Notes under the pieces: generated by a model
Database searches by the model: none
The model's input: the letters and a program-made list of their open reading frames with translations, nothing else
What the model was told of the DNA's origin: nothing
In this document: piece after piece, positions 19,784-31,618 of the stretch
Numbering within the stretch: the stretch's first letter is position 1
How the letters are laid out: the number at the start of each line of letters is the position of its first letter
Source of the DNA: Adenophora triphylla var. japonica
Lineage: Eukaryota > Streptophyta > Magnoliopsida > Asterales > Campanulaceae
NCBI GenBank assembly: GCA_022495995.1
Contig: JAFEMH010001295.1
Coordinates: 186,001-250,000, forward strand
DNA: 64,000 nucleotides
Direction of reading: 5' to 3'
Translations under genes and position numbers: made by a program

Positions 19784-21604
19784 AATGTCCGCATCAGCCG
19801 GTAATGATGGGGATAACGTCACTCCGCCTCCCGGGACCCCTCGCACGTAACAACAAAGTGGAATCAGCCAGCGTAACGTATGAGGTTACGACAGAAGCAC
19901 ATCCGAATAGCCTTATGGAGGCTATTAAGAGCCACGGTTTGGCCGCCAGCCTCAATCCCGATGGCACCTTCACCGTGGAAGAAGACGAGGATGCCAATCC
20001 CACTCTCGGCCGCCCGAGTACTCCAGATGCCACCACCCACCTCCTATGGTACCACTACCGTAACCCATGCTCCTCGGTCTTCGGGTCGGCCCACCTCCCC
20101 ACTTTCCGGAGACTACCGGATCCATGCAGCCCGACGGCACAAATCAGTGGGGGCAAAATCATTACGGAATGTCTTCTCATGGTTGGGGTTATCTCGGAAT
20201 GCCACATCTAATTGGGATCCCGCCACAGTTTGGAACCGATCAATCCGGGCCTTCGCAAAGAATAGCCAAAAGGGCCACAACAATGCCGCATGCCTCAACA
20301 GCTGTCAGGAGCCCCTCCTCAGAATGATGCTAGCTCAGCTGCTCCTCACACAGCTTTCACCGATCCATTTCTCACTCAGGGTTCGATGGGTTACCAAACC
20401 TCCATCCCGGTGTCATCCGAATCACTGTGACCGCAGCATTCCCGGTTATACACCATCGCCTCACCCACCATGCAATTCAATAGTCGGGGACAAAGCACTC
20501 GCACCTAAGCCTACTTATGGGCCCTATTCTGAAATCCAAGTTATCCGGCTACATCGGGGCTACCTCCACCTACTTTGCCGCTTGAAAACCCACAAAGAAG
20601 CCGCAAGGTTCTATCCCTTCGCCTGTGCTCCTACTCATGCTCCCCCTGGCAATTTGGGCCAAGGACGTGTTTTCACCTACGTCCCCAGATCGGCCGTTCC
20701 TCCACCGATGCCGCCAGGTGGTAGCTCCTCTCTAGCTCGGCCACTAGCTTGAATGCCATGGTTACGCCACAAGACCCTCATCCGGCCCGGTTCATGGAAC
20801 AACACAAGGAAATGAAAGCGCGTATCGTCGAATTGACCGCCAAAGTCTGCTTCCGGCCTACTGCACCCGACTCCATTGTTCCCCTGCCTCACAAATTTGT
20901 TATGCCAAATCTGGACCTCTTTGATGGGACTGGATGCCCAAAAACTCATCTGGATACGTATACCTTGGCAATGAAGGCCAAATGATGTACCAATCAGCTG
21001 GCCGACTATTTCACCTATCTTTGAAATCCAAAGGCCTTAAAGTGGTTCTTCCGTTTGAAACCCGAAGCCGTGGCTATATGGGACCAGATTACCAATGCCT
21101 TCACAGAGAAATATAAGGCCAACTTGGAGTGGGAAACAAATAGGGTCGACCTACAAACAACAAAGTCAGCGCCCCGATGAGAATGTTGGGGACTTTTACA
21201 AGCGGTGGAATCTCGAAACTCAAAATGGCCATCCCTCCTTCCGAAGAGGAACAACCGGACATCTTCCGCCATGCTCGAAACCACATCTCGAGAGCCTCCT
21301 CGGTCACTTCCCGTACTGCACTTACGGGCCATGGTTAATTCCGCAGCCTAAGTTTGAAAAGGCTTACAATCGCAACCGGCCGCCGCACTCGCTACGTATA
21401 TCGGGCTCCTCCCGCAAACACCGCCCTCAAGCTCCCGCTAAAGGCAAAGAGATGATTAACTACGCGGGACAGGAGTGTAATAACACAACTCCTTTTGCTC
21501 CCAGAAAACCAGTCGAGCCCAGGCCACGGGTCATGAACCTCGGAAACTTTGGAATGCCTCTGAACGACATCTTCAGGGGACTGGTGAAAGAAGGCTTGCT
21601 GTAG
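19784..21604 (+). pseudogene. gag: E3 gag: N-terminal region and capsid-like segment, broken
   Basis: The ATG at 19784 (MSASAGNDG) corresponds to the gag starts of the other elements, but the frame stops after 21 codons. Proline-rich pieces follow in changing frames. Between about 20860 and 21330 the typical retrotransposon gag segment is readable in pieces: PHKFVMPNLDLFDGTGCPKT, HLDTYTLAMKAK, then AVAIWDQITNAF-like and ENVGDFYKRW in other frames. Gag forms the particle. At least five frame changes make this copy non-functional. Confidence 0.75.
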
Positions 21605-21607
21605 CCT

Positions 21608-21940
21608 TTGGAGAATTTCCAACCCAGGAATCCGAATGATCCCGTGGATACCTCAAAGTATTGTGCTTTTCATCAAGCTCACGGACATTTGACTGACAAT
21701 TGCTTCACTTTGAAAAAGGCAATCCAGGGACTGATAGAGCAAGGAAAGTTGGAAGGTCCCGAGGGGCCCAATACAGTCAAGAATCCTCTGCCAAGGAACC
21801 ATAATCAGGTAAACATGATTGAATGCCGAGAACCTTCACATGCCCAGGAAGATTCCGATGAAGGTCCCCAAATACCCATGGCCAACCTTGTCGAGGATCC
21901 TGAATTCGGATTTCCCCTCAGCCTTGAGGACATTGAGTGA
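21608..21940 (+). pseudogene. gag: E3 gag: Cys/His knuckle region
   Basis: The open stretch contains KYCAFHQAHGHLTDNCFTLK, with a CX2HX4HX4C-like spacing that is the usual nucleocapsid-like signature of Tat gag proteins, followed by IQGLIEQGKLE. It would bind RNA. It runs open until TGA at 21938-21940 and homologous sequence continues beyond, so the stop is probably a mutation or error. Confidence 0.75.
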
Positions 21941-22874
21941 ATCGACCCATCTTGGTCTCATGTCAGAGACTTCCTGCAAGAATACGAGGCCCGCTATTTC
22001 TCGGATGAAGGGAAGGCCAATACCGAAGAACTGGGGTTGTTCCGGTCAAAGCATGAGAGAACCATTTACACGAGATGGTTAGAACAATCGAAAAGAATCG
22101 AACAAGAAAGCTTCCGGCGAGCGCCTGTACTGGGGCTTATCAGCAAAGAGGCTGAGGAGCATCTGGAGCTAGTACACTCCTGCAAGTTGGTCTTGGGAAA
22201 GGCTGAATATGATCCCGAAAACAGCGAAGAATCGGAAGAGGAGGACTCCTTCTATATCCTGCCGGGAGTCAAATACGTGCCTCCCCTCTCACTCTTCCCC
22301 CACAGTTTCTGGGAGGAGAAGCCGGATCGCAATTACCACTTCCGGGAATGGGAGCATATGATAACTTCTGCGGCTGCACGCACCCATATTCCCCTAACGG
22401 GTTTGATCGGCATTCCCTCTCAGCCGAAATCCCGGTAGTATGGGAAGAAGATTCCGATGACGACAATGATGACGATGATGATGACGAGAGCGAAGAGTCA
22501 ACCGAGGCCCCGCATCCGAAACAACTGGAACAATCATGCCGAAAATGAGCCCATGGGAGCCGAAGCACAATGGTTGGTTATCACAGCGACGACGAAGAAA
22601 CTTCGGAAGACGAATATGAAACCGAGGATATGAAGGCCATGAAGTTTCCCGGGTCTCGAGCACGTGGATGTCTTAGAATTCAACACCGCCTACCATGCTT
22701 TGGGGAAAGGGTTTTCAGCGTCCGATCCAGCCGATAGTCGAAGATCCGATAGAGAGAGGGAAACTAACTCCTATCCGCCCAAATGCGAAAATAACCATGG
22801 TCAGATCAAATCCACCCTAACAAAGTAACACTCCTTGTCGTGGTTACCCAAGAAGAGGTCACCTTCCCGAATGT
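21941..22874 (+). pseudogene. gag: E3 gag: acidic linker, broken
   Basis: Readable pieces are SWSHVRDFLQEYEARYFSDE, EEHLELVHSCKLVLGKAEYD and an Asp/Glu-rich run (DSDDDNDDDDDDESEE-like, 22453-22500). No known domain is recognised. The frame is interrupted several times. In E2 the corresponding acidic region is open. Confidence 0.55.
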
Positions 22875-23477
22875 ATGTCGCCTTTCGTAGAAGTCCTAGA
22901 AACTGGCATGATATCGGATGCGCCTCCCACACAGAATGCTATAATCATCTCCAGCTCTGAGTATTACAGAAAGGAACCAGAATGGTTGCACTATACCGGG
23001 GATGAGATCGAAAAGCCGCCGAGTCCCGATAATAGCGACTCTTGTTGTATGATAACTATGAGCAAGGCAAGCTATGAGAGCGAATCAGAGGATGCCCTAG
23101 CTCTGTGGGCCATACAAGGGGCAACAACACAACCCCAGACTCAAAAGCCTGTGACTTGGGAAGCAGTTATAAGGGCCGCCCAGGAAGGAGCCAGTACAGC
23201 TCAGCCCCTCACCGTTGCTAGACTCCGTCAGAACCAGTGGCCAATAGCCAAAAGGGATCCCCCATTGACCCTAGCAGCACTCAAGAAATCCAGTCAAGAA
23301 GCGACTGATGAGGAAGTTAACCTGTTGACTCGATCCGGGCAGATTTTCCAAGGAAATCCCAAGGCAGATAAGAAGGCCACATATCAAGCACCTGAGGAGA
23401 ACCGCCGCCCCTATGCTAAGACAGCCGAAGCTCCTGACCCCGGAAAAGAGGATCCCGTGCTCACCCAGTTGAAGTAA
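22875..23477 (+). pseudogene. gag-pro: E3 gag-pro: pre-protease region
   Basis: An open stretch of 200 codons matches the E2 frame from about 8200 to 8670: SDSCCMITMSKASYESE, QKPVTWEAVIRAAQEG, NLLTRSGQIFQGN and EDPVLTQLK. The TAA at 23475-23477 interrupts a segment that continues in E2 and E5 (LLTSSYPHKLKLEES). No enzymatic function is visible; it is the linker between nucleocapsid and protease. Confidence 0.72.
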
Positions 23478-24290
23478 ACACAGGCCAACATCTCTCTATG
23501 GTCCCTGCTCACCTAATCCTATCCCCACAAGCTAAAGCTGGAAGAAAGCCTGGCCCGCACCTTGGTACCTATTGATGCTACTCCCGATGACGTGGTACAG
23601 CTGATTGGAAACATCCACTACGGGAACATAATCACTTTCACAGATCTCGACCTCCCTCAATTTGGGGCTGATCATAACGAGCCTCTCTTCATCACAGTCC
23701 AATTGGATGAACGACGCCTCCCTCGGGTCCTGGTGGATAATGGGTCCGGAATGAACATTCTTCCGCAAAGATCATGAGCTCGCTTGACATCAAGTCCACG
23801 GACTTAAAACCTTCCTCCCTCACAAACAAAGCTTACGACTCGACATCCCGAGCCTTGAGTTGCTACCTTGGACCTCTCGGTTTGGACAGAAATTGATACC
23901 TGTGGAATTCCGTGTTATTGACATCCCGATCACTTTTAATGCCTTATTGGGAAGACCTTGGCCGCATCAGTCAAGGGGTCGCCTCAAGCCTCCACCAAAG
24001 TGTGTGAAATTCATCTCGAATGGGGACCTCGACAACCATTTATGGGGATTTAGTCACCTTGGAGGGCACAGATACAGTGGAATACCTATTTTGGAAATCA
24101 AGCATGATGAGGAAGGTCTCATGCTAACGGGCTTCACTGGCCGAGCCTCCCAAAGCCCAAGTGTGCAACATAGATCTGACAATCACTCGGGATAAAATCC
24201 CCCCGGTCTTGAAAATGATGAGAAAGATGAGCTATCTACCTGGCCTTGGTCTGGGGAAGCACCAACAAGGAACTCACAAACTCATCGAGG
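23478..24290 (+). pseudogene. pro: E3 protease and G-patch-like segment, broken
   Basis: The piece at 23562-23777 holds the retropepsin active site LVDNGSGMNILP, where the second active-site residue is Asn in place of Gly as in E2. The second half is readable at 23860-24195 (VEFRVIDIPITFNALLGRPW). It is followed by a complete G-patch-like motif, MRKMSYLPGLGLGKHQQG, at about 24218-24271. A frameshift after LPQ and a gap-like difference near 23850 break the protease. Confidence 0.75.
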
Positions 24291-25291
24291 TGAAAGGACG
24301 GAAAACTCGCCACGACTCCGGGATATGAGGCCTCCTCGGTGGACACCGCAAAAGGAAAAAGATTTGAAGCCGCCACAGAAGGTTCCCTGGCCGATGACCC
24401 TAAATCTCTTCCTTTCACCCTAATTTGGCCGACTACTTTGTAAAGGGTCCCACACAACCGGGTAACATCACGTGAGCCCACTCCTACGTAAGGATGGCTA
24501 AAGCTACAGGATAGCCTCAACAAGTTCAGGGGAGCCAAAGCTAACCCGGTCCGTAGAATGTTTCTGGACCTACCCAAGATACTCGGGGCTACCACTACCA
24601 TGAAGAGCGAGTACACTTTCAAAGGCGTGCCAAGCCTGGTAGAATAGTTCGAGAAGCTCACAACCACAATTCCTACTGCCCAGGAAGGTCCGAAACCTGA
24701 GTTTGAATTGACCGTGCCGAAAGCCAAAGCCACGTGTCTTTTCGTATGATTGGGATGGTCCGATCATGCAGCAGCTTGTTCGGGGAAGAGATCCAGTGCC
24801 GGACTCCGATTGATTTCAGCTCAGTCAAAGAAATGGTAGCAATGATCGAGGAAGGAGCACAGTACAATTCCCGAGTTATGACGCCCCTGACAGCGATGCC
24901 GTTAAAGAATCGGGAAACTCTCTCAGGCCCGTCCGCGACCAAAGAACAAATGATTACCAAGCCTGGATTGGTCTCCCATCCCTCTGTGTCAATCTAGGAA
25001 GAGTCCTCCGAATCTCTCATTGTTAAGATCGAGTCTCTAGGGTCGTCTGATGGCCTTACGCCTGAAGACTACGAGTCTGTAGCAAATGATGTATTTCCTT
25101 TCGTTCCTAATGAAATGACGAACCTTTCTGAGTATCCCTTAATTGCCACTTTAACTAATGATGAATTAATTAATAAAAAAAAACATTTAATAATAATTCA
25201 TTAGATAAAGAAGCAGACACATTAAACAAAAAAAATCTTTAAGAAGGTTGTCCGGAAAGAGGAAAATCGAGCCCAAGCTGCCGAAGAGATT
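24291..25291 (+). pseudogene. pol: E3 pol: linker between protease and RT, broken
   Basis: The homology with E2 9450-10480 is readable in short frames, for example VRRMFLDLPKILGATTTM and the piece ending DFSSVKEMVAMIEEG. The A/T-rich coding stretch found in E2, E4 and E5 is present at 25140-25240 but interrupted by poly-A runs. I see no catalytic domain. Confidence 0.55.
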
Positions 25292-26129
25292 TTGACGAGT
25301 GTGAATCTGGGAACTGCGGAAGAGCCTAAAGAGACGCAGATTGGTGATTTCTTCGAAGGAACTGGAAAGGATGCCTTACGAAATCCTACAAAATCCTCAA
25401 CTCAAGGAAAGTTGCCCTCTTCATCAAAGAGAACATCATATGCAGATATGGGTTGCCAGCCGAAATCATCTCAGATAATGGATCCCACTTCGAAGGGGAA
25501 TGTTAAAGGCCGCCGCGTAATTCCGAACAACCCGTCACAAGTCATCTCCTTACAGGCCCCAAACCAACGGAGCCGTCGAGGCAGCAAACAAGACTTTGGA
25601 AAACATCATCCGGAAAATGGCTGTCCGAGGCAGAGATTGGCCCGAGAAGCTACACCTGGCACTCTGGGGCTACAGAACATCAGTCAGAACGGCAACGGGA
25701 GAGACACCATTTGCTCTCACCTACGGGATGGAAGCCGTGCTCCCAATCGAATTGGAAATCCCCTCACTCCGTGTGCTGTTAGAAAGCCAGATCAACGAGG
25801 TCGAATGGCTCCAAAGTTGCCATGATGAATTGGCCCTACTAGATGAGCGCCGATTGAAAGCAATGGAACACATCCGAGCCTACCAAGGGAGAATGGCCAG
25901 AGCCTTTGACAAGAAAGTAAATTATCGGGAGATCCGAGAAGGTGATCTCGTCTTAAAAGAGAAGCCCCCAGTCCGTATCAACCCCCTCGGCAAATGGGAG
26001 CCTGTCTGGGTTGGGCCATACGTCGTCCAGAAGATCTTCTCCGGAGGAGCCATGCAACTTGCAGACCTCGACGGAAATCCCTTTGTACACCCAGTGAACG
26101 GTGACAAGCTGCGCAGATATTACGCGTAA
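25292..26129 (+). pseudogene. pol: E3 pol: RT stub joined to integrase by a large deletion
   Basis: The RT start (TSVNLGTAEEPKETQIGDFF) is followed at about 25386 by integrase sequence corresponding to E2 position about 13030. About 2.5 kb that encodes RT, both RNases H and the integrase zinc finger is absent. The integrase second Asp region (SDNGSHFEGE) is present, and the frame 25596-26129 encodes the end of the core and the C-terminal GPY module down to the natural stop. Without RT the copy depends on others. Confidence 0.87.
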
Positions 26130-26563
26130 AACAAAAAAAAAGAAGTCAAAAAAAAGAAGAAGAAACAAAAAAAAGAGAAGAAAAAGAGTGCCAAAAGAGT
26201 AATACCCAACTAGGTTGAAAACCCAATAAGGGCGGCCTAGGTAAAAAACAGGGTTGCACCAAAAAAAAAAAAGCAAAAAAACAAAAAAAAAAACAAAAAA
26301 AAACAAAAAACAACAAAATCGACCAGTGTTGAACTACGAAGACCCGAGCTCCTCAAAATGAGGGGAACGTAGGCAGGAAAGGGTTCGGTCTAAAGCACAA
26401 ATAAAAGTCATACTCGACATCAATACAACCGATCGTACCATGAAAGCGTCTCGAAAAACTCAAGCAATTTAAATATTCATTACAAGTTAAAAGCTTTTGA
26501 TGAGTCTAAGCCCGTTTCATTCCTACAACCGGCAACCTCGCTAAAAGAAATTAAGATACATAA
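26130..26563 (+). repeat. E3 pol-to-antisense spacer
   Basis: There is no gene. One unit of the CTAGG/CCTAG repeat lies at 26186-26259, flanked by A-rich runs. The motif GAACTACG ... GGGGAACGTAGGC is at 26331-26395. The remainder is probably the 3' untranslated end of antisense gene 1. Confidence 0.7.
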
Positions 26564-28120
26564 TCAAACTAATGTGTCTCGCCATGACAAGAAAGGGATA
26601 CTCGTAAACCTCGAGTCACTCCATGCCACTCGCATCGGCCTCTCCCCTTTTCTTCCCCCTTCGAGTCTTCTTCTTCTCGAACAGAAAAATGTCGGTCTTC
26701 CTCCTACCGAGCTCGTATAGGAACAAGATCTATCAAACCAGCCTCCGTCGTGGCCCCGGTAGCTCCTAGCGTCATCTCTCATCTCCTGTAGCCGGGCTGA
26801 TAGCATAGGAGTCCTCCTCTCCTATCTCTTGACGTAAGCCTCATAGTCGGTCACAACATCCCCACTCCTGTCATGAGGGTTGGCCCTCGCCTCGGCCCTC
26901 CTCCTCTCGGAAACTGTCAAGTCCTCCACACCTACAATGGCCTCACGCCGCCTCAAAATAGCCATCCGAGTCTCTCCAAAATGCCTCTCGTACCAATCCA
27001 AGTACCAAGTGGTCAAGAACACCGGTCTCGGACGCCTGAGGATAACCCGAGGAGGAAAGACGTCATACCTCCATGCTCGGGACAGAAAGGAAAACACCGA
27101 AGGATCATCCATAGAAACAGGAGCCACCACCCTGGTGGCTATATCATCAAAGTCCTACAAAGGAACCTGCTCCAAGCCGAACTGTCTCAGAACCAAAGAC
27201 GGAATGTAAAAGCTGGACTGAGAAAGCCCCGGAAGCATGACCACATGAGACCCGTCCTGAAGTACTCTGCGAGTCTCCACCCGCCAACAAGGCACTGACC
27301 ATCTGATATCTTCTGTCTGGCGGCCAGCCATCCAACGCTCCCATGATCCCCGATCATCAAAATCTACAAAGAACCCTCTCCCGGCGGATGTCCAAGGCTT
27401 GATCATATCGAAGTTTCCCGAAAACCCCCAAGCGCTCCATCGCCCACAGAGTCAAGAGGAACGGGCCGCCCCGTGCATATACCGTCTCCCGTGCGCCCTG
27501 TCGAGAGCATGAAAAGTCTCCCCCAGGATCAAAGGTACAACGTCTCTGCCCAAGCGACAGTGAACGACTATATCCAGCAGAGACCGATGACAAATCCCAA
27601 AAGAATAGACCATGAACAAGGTCCCGAACATGCAAAGTGCAAAGGCATCCCAATAGGCATCGTCAAGCAAGCCTAAGCCCCTAAATCTATCAGGGAGACC
27701 GGAAATATCAAAATGATCGGGACCACAGATCATACCTTGTGCTTCCTCCGGGGAAAGATGAAGGAGGTTGCACAATCTATCAACAAAAGAGGCCCCTCCA
27801 GGCAAAGGAACCGCAATCTCTTCCACCTCCGGACCGCCAAGCAAAGCCCGAAATTCTTCCACGGTCGGAATAACCTCATTGTAAGAGAAGCAAAAAACAT
27901 GCCTTCTAGTATCCCAAAATGATGAAGAAGCTCTCAAGAGGTCGTAGTCCGGAACCAATTCTTTGAGGGACCATAAGCACTTCACCTTGTACCTTTCTTC
28001 AAAGAATAAACTCCTCTCATGCATAATCTCCCGAGACCACTCTTTAAACTTGGTGAAGAATTGCATTTGGGAATTTTGGGATAATTTGGGTGGATTTCTC
28101 ATGCTCACAATTCTCTCCAT
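26564..28120 (-). pseudogene. E3 antisense gene 1: plant-mobile-domain-like, frameshifted
   Basis: The start is set at the ATG complementary to 28118-28120 (MERIVSMRNPP), matching MEKSVRL in E2. The first 220 residues are open to about 27460 and contain FWDTRRHVFCFSYNEVIPT and EEFRALLGG. The rest (27357-27470, 27155-27350, 26822-27130, 26564-26806) is readable in different frames, with SQSSFYIPSLV and LDWYERHFGET. The basic tail is degraded. Function is unknown; an intact relative is at 14433-15932. Confidence 0.8.
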
Positions 28121-28216
28121 GGTTTTTCTCTCCTTCTCCCCGAAAATGGCTGTTTGAACTGGTGGTTGAAGAAGATATTTGAATTTGAAATAATGGGAGA
28201 CCAGATCTGAAGCAAA

Positions 28217-28265
28217 ATTAAAGGACAATGTCAGATGTAGGTCCTATCCACGCGAACATGATTGT
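28217..28265 (-). promoter_or_regulatory. E3 antisense gene 1 promoter with a decayed palindrome
   Basis: TCCACGCGAACATG (28247-28260) matches the E3 LTR sequence TCCGCGCGGACATG except for two G-to-A changes, both as expected from cytosine deamination on the other strand. It lies 127 bp upstream of the ATG. An A/T run on the minus strand (TTTAATTTT, about 28214-28222) follows. Confidence 0.45.
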
Positions 28266-28639
28266 TTCCCATCAGAAAAATCTTTGCAACAGTCCAAACT
28301 GCTGTACCAAAGGAATATTTTGTCCCAGCCAAAGCCTGTCCAAACCAGTTCATACACCAAACATCTACACCCTTGCCAAAAAACCAAGGCTCATGCAACA
28401 TTGCATTCATACTGCATTGCATTCATAAAATAAAATCCTAAATTATTACATTCCAAAAATAAAGGGAGTGTGCAAAAAAAAATCAAATAAAAAAAAATAG
28501 GTAACAATAATCCTAAATTAATACATTCCAAAAAAAAAAAAAAAAAAAAGCAAAAAAATGTGCATGAAAATAAATCAGATCTGTCTAAATACAATCTCGT
28601 AAAATCAATCTCAAAAAAAAAATCGCCCCGAAGGATCGT

Positions 28640-29124
28640 CGCCGAGTCCTCGGTGGCAGGGCCCTTCCCCCGGTCCCTCTTGCGGCTCGGGCCCGCCTCC
28701 TCTGTATCTATGAAGATCTCAGGCTCAGAATCATCGTCCTCGTCCCCGAAAGAAGGCTCGTCAGGACCGACCGGCACGCTCTGATAGGGCAAGCCAAGAT
28801 CTGCGAAGAAATCATATCCGAAGGTGAAGGCGTCAGACTCCTGGACGTGCGAAGAAGATCCACCATGCCGCGCACGTGTCCCCGCCCGTAAGGATCTCCG
28901 AGAATGACGTGGTCCGAAGGTAGTACCGCGCGAGAATCAAGGAGAGGAGAAAGAGGAGTCTCGGAAGAAGTCTCTGAAGGAATAGGGGAAGCCTCCCGCC
29001 TGACAGGCGCCGGCCGTGGTCGCCTCGCTCTAGCCTGAGGAGCCCCGTAAGCAACCATCCTCCTGATAAATCTCTTAGCCCCAATCACTTGTTTCGTCAG
29101 CTTCTCAACGACCACCTCCGAAAA
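28640..29124 (-). pseudogene. E3 antisense gene 2, exon 4 (acidic C-terminus)
   Basis: The exon starts after the acceptor TTTCGTGCAG (AG at 29126-29125) with FSEVVVEKLTKQVIGAKRFI and continues with a Pro/Ser/Arg-rich stretch. A frameshift at about 28790-28850 leads to the acidic end DEPSFGDEDDDSEPEIFID, followed by SRKRDRGKGP. The true stop is uncertain, about 28640. The acidic tail is shared in character with E4 and E5. Confidence 0.65.
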
Positions 29125-29232
29125 CTGCACGAAAGCAAAAGCGTCAGAAACAGTTGAAGCAAAAAAAAAATGATGACAGGAAAGAAAAGAAAAGACAGAA
29201 GCAAGAAAAGAGGTGGGAAGGAAAAGCCATAC

Positions 29233-29856
29233 CTTCATACCCGGACGAGGCCGGAAAGCTCGTGGAAGCCGCTCAGGCTGAGGGATCTGCACCCTCAATC
29301 GGACCCCATCCTGGACATATGAAAAATCCGTCTGAGGGTACCGCGGGACCCCTAACCCCTCTCTATCAAGAACCTGGGGCGTCCTCAGCCTCCTCAAGAC
29401 AAATACTGGGTATGACTCAATCGCCACAAATGCCGAGAAGTGCTGGCCGGCTCGGTAATCATCCCAGGTCGCAGATCTATCACTCGGGTGCATCATATCG
29501 GCGGGAGTCTCCACCGGTGTCATCAATGGCGAATTCACGCCATGCTGGCGCGTCACCCTCTCTCCCAGATAATAGACGTCGCAAGTCAGACCTCTCAGAA
29601 TCCTCTGCTGCACAGTCCATATCTCAGCGCCCTTCAGCTGCGCCACCTCGAAACGATCCCAGGGATAGAATATCATCTCCTCATCCGTCTCAGCCCCCGT
29701 CAAAGGAAGGCAATCCGAATACCTGAGAGTCGTACGCCCTCTGGAGCCCTTCTTCTCCCGGGCAAACTTGGACCAGGAACGCATGGCTGGATATGCCCTG
29801 ACGTATTCCGCCGTCTGTCACCACATCGTGACGTGAAAGAACTCCAACGCCCATAC
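29233..29856 (-). pseudogene. E3 antisense gene 2, exon 3
   Basis: The 624-bp exon lies between acceptor CTTTCGCAG (AG at 29858-29857) and donor AAG|GTATGG (GT at 29232-29231), in phase with its neighbours. It encodes RTTLRYSDCLPLTGAE, RFEVAQLKGAE, RGLTCDVYYLGERVTR and VFVLRRLRTPQVLDR. One in-frame TGA is at 29818-29820, next to a Trp codon. The domain is not known to me; it also occurs in E1, E4 and E5. Confidence 0.72.
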
Positions 29857-29943
29857 CTGCGAAAGGTAAAGATCAAATCAATCCAGTGCAAAAGAAAAGT
29901 GTGTGCTCAAGAAAAAAGGGGAAAGCAAAAAGAAAGCTTATAC

Positions 29944-30651
29944 CTCCAGAGCAAACTCGAAGCAGTATAAGGAGCTCACAGCCTTTCGGCTGTATCTATC
30001 AAGAGCAAAGTAAAGCTCTGCCAGCCCGGCCTCTCCCCAAGAGACATCTCCAGCCATCTCCACATCCTCCAAACTCCTCAGCAAAGCAAAGACAGCCGTC
30101 TCCTCAGCATGTCCAAAAAGCGTGCTCGAAAAAGCGAACCATAAAAAGGCCCTAGCGATCTGCTCAGCGCCTATCCTCTCATCCCCAGCCTCGTAGCTCC
30201 CGATGATCTCCACAATCTTCCCATAAACCACGGCGTACTCCATCCCCGTCCCCTTTTTGGGAATGGGAGTAAAGCCCAGAAGAGCCTGCAGGTCCACATC
30301 GCTGTAGCTGTCCCGCCACTCAATGCTGCGTCCATTAAAGGACAGACCCGTGATCGCAGCGTAGTCGAAAGGCGTAAACGTAGCCTCGCCCCAGAAGAAG
30401 TGAAACGTGTGGGTCGCATCCCACCAATGCTGCGCTAAAGCAAACATCAGACCCTTGCTCTTAGGGAACTTAACCAACCCCCTCAAGCACTCAATGAACT
30501 CCCAAAGCCCGGTCTCAACGACAATCTGTCTCGGACTCACCAAAGCTCCTCGGCCCGCATTCGGAAGCCGGTCCCACAGATCAACTACAGACTCCACTGA
30601 TCCTCGAGTCTTCATCTTATTCAACTGCTCTGTCACGTAGTTGTTTCCACC
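29944..30651 (-). CDS. E3 antisense gene 2, exon 2 (plant mobile domain)
   Basis: The 708-bp exon (236 codons) is open, starts after acceptor TTATTGCAG (AG at 30653-30652) and ends at donor GAG|GTATAAG (GT at 29943-29942). It contains HWWDATHTFHFFWGEATFTP and FDYAAITGLSFNGRSIEW, the classical plant mobile domain core, and SWGEAGLAELYFALDRYSR. PMD proteins of plants are nuclear and linked to silencing of transposons; several transposon families carry them. The donor lies at the same residue (FALE) as in E4. Confidence 0.8.
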
Positions 30652-31450
30652 CTGCAATAAAACAAAAAAAAAAAAGAAAATGTCAAAAAAAATTGTTGCA
30701 TTTGCATTTGCACAAAAAAAAAAAAGAAAGCATATACATGCATCATTCATCACAAAAGTTTTGAAGAAAATTCGGCAGCATAACGGCAAGCAATAAACCT
30801 AGCCCCATTTTTTTTTTCTCGCACAAAAGGAAGCATTTTTCACCAAATCCCAATCAACATGAAAAAAAAATCATACAAGGAGTCAACGGAAATAAAAACT
30901 CCGTCCCATTTTCAAAAAAAATGCATACATGCATATCATCCATCATCATACATTCATTCAACAGAAGTAAAAACTCCGTCCCATTTTCAAAAAAAAAAAT
31001 GCATACATATCATCCATCATCATACATTCATCCAACGGAAGTAAAAACTCCGTCCCAATTTTCAAAAAAAATTCATAACACGGAGCCAATAAATCCGTCC
31101 CACTTTTTCAAAAAAAAAAGAGGAGCATGCACACATTCATATCAACAGTGCAAGAATCCTACATTGCAACAAAAGAAGTCCGTCCCAAATTCGGGAAATC
31201 GTTCATCATAGTCTCATATTTCAAAAAAAAAAAAATGGCGAAAATGCCAATTCTTTTTCCAAGCAAAATGCACATTTTGAGTTACCCATATACTCATTAC
31301 AACATGCAAAGCATCAAAATCAAGATTCAAAGCCAAGAACAAATTTTTTTATTTTCCTCATAATTTTCGAAAAAAAAAAGAAAGAAAAATCACCCAAAAA
31401 TCAATTTCAAGCAAAAATCGACAAAGGGAATGAAAAGATTCGAAGTATAC
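30652..31450 (-). other. Intron 1 of E3 antisense gene 2, with repeats
   Basis: The stretch between exon 1 and exon 2 (799 bp) contains no gene. It holds four to five imperfect units of about 74 bp at about 30890-31190, each with CTCCGTCCCA, poly-A and ATGCATACATATCATC. Confidence 0.65.
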
Positions 31451-31618
31451 CGTTCGGAGACTCGGATCAGAAGCCCAATGTTTCCATGCATCGGGGTACG
31501 GCTCCTCAGCAATCGATTGCGAAAGGGTGTAATGCCTCCTCATTCGGACAAGCTCCAATCGTCTCTCCGTGACCGGGCCACGTCCTTGGACTTGAAAAGC
31601 ACCTCCCGCGTGTTCCAT
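31451..31618 (-). CDS. E3 antisense gene 2, exon 1
   Basis: The 168-bp exon (56 codons) starts at the ATG complementary to 31616-31618 (MEHAGGAFQVQG), contains RRLELVRMRRHYTLSQSIAE and ends at donor ACG|GTATAC (GT at 31450-31449). It is in phase 0 with exon 2. The start is chosen because exon 1 of E4 has the same layout: RKELVRTERKYDFL at the same distance from the donor. No domain is recognised. Confidence 0.65.
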
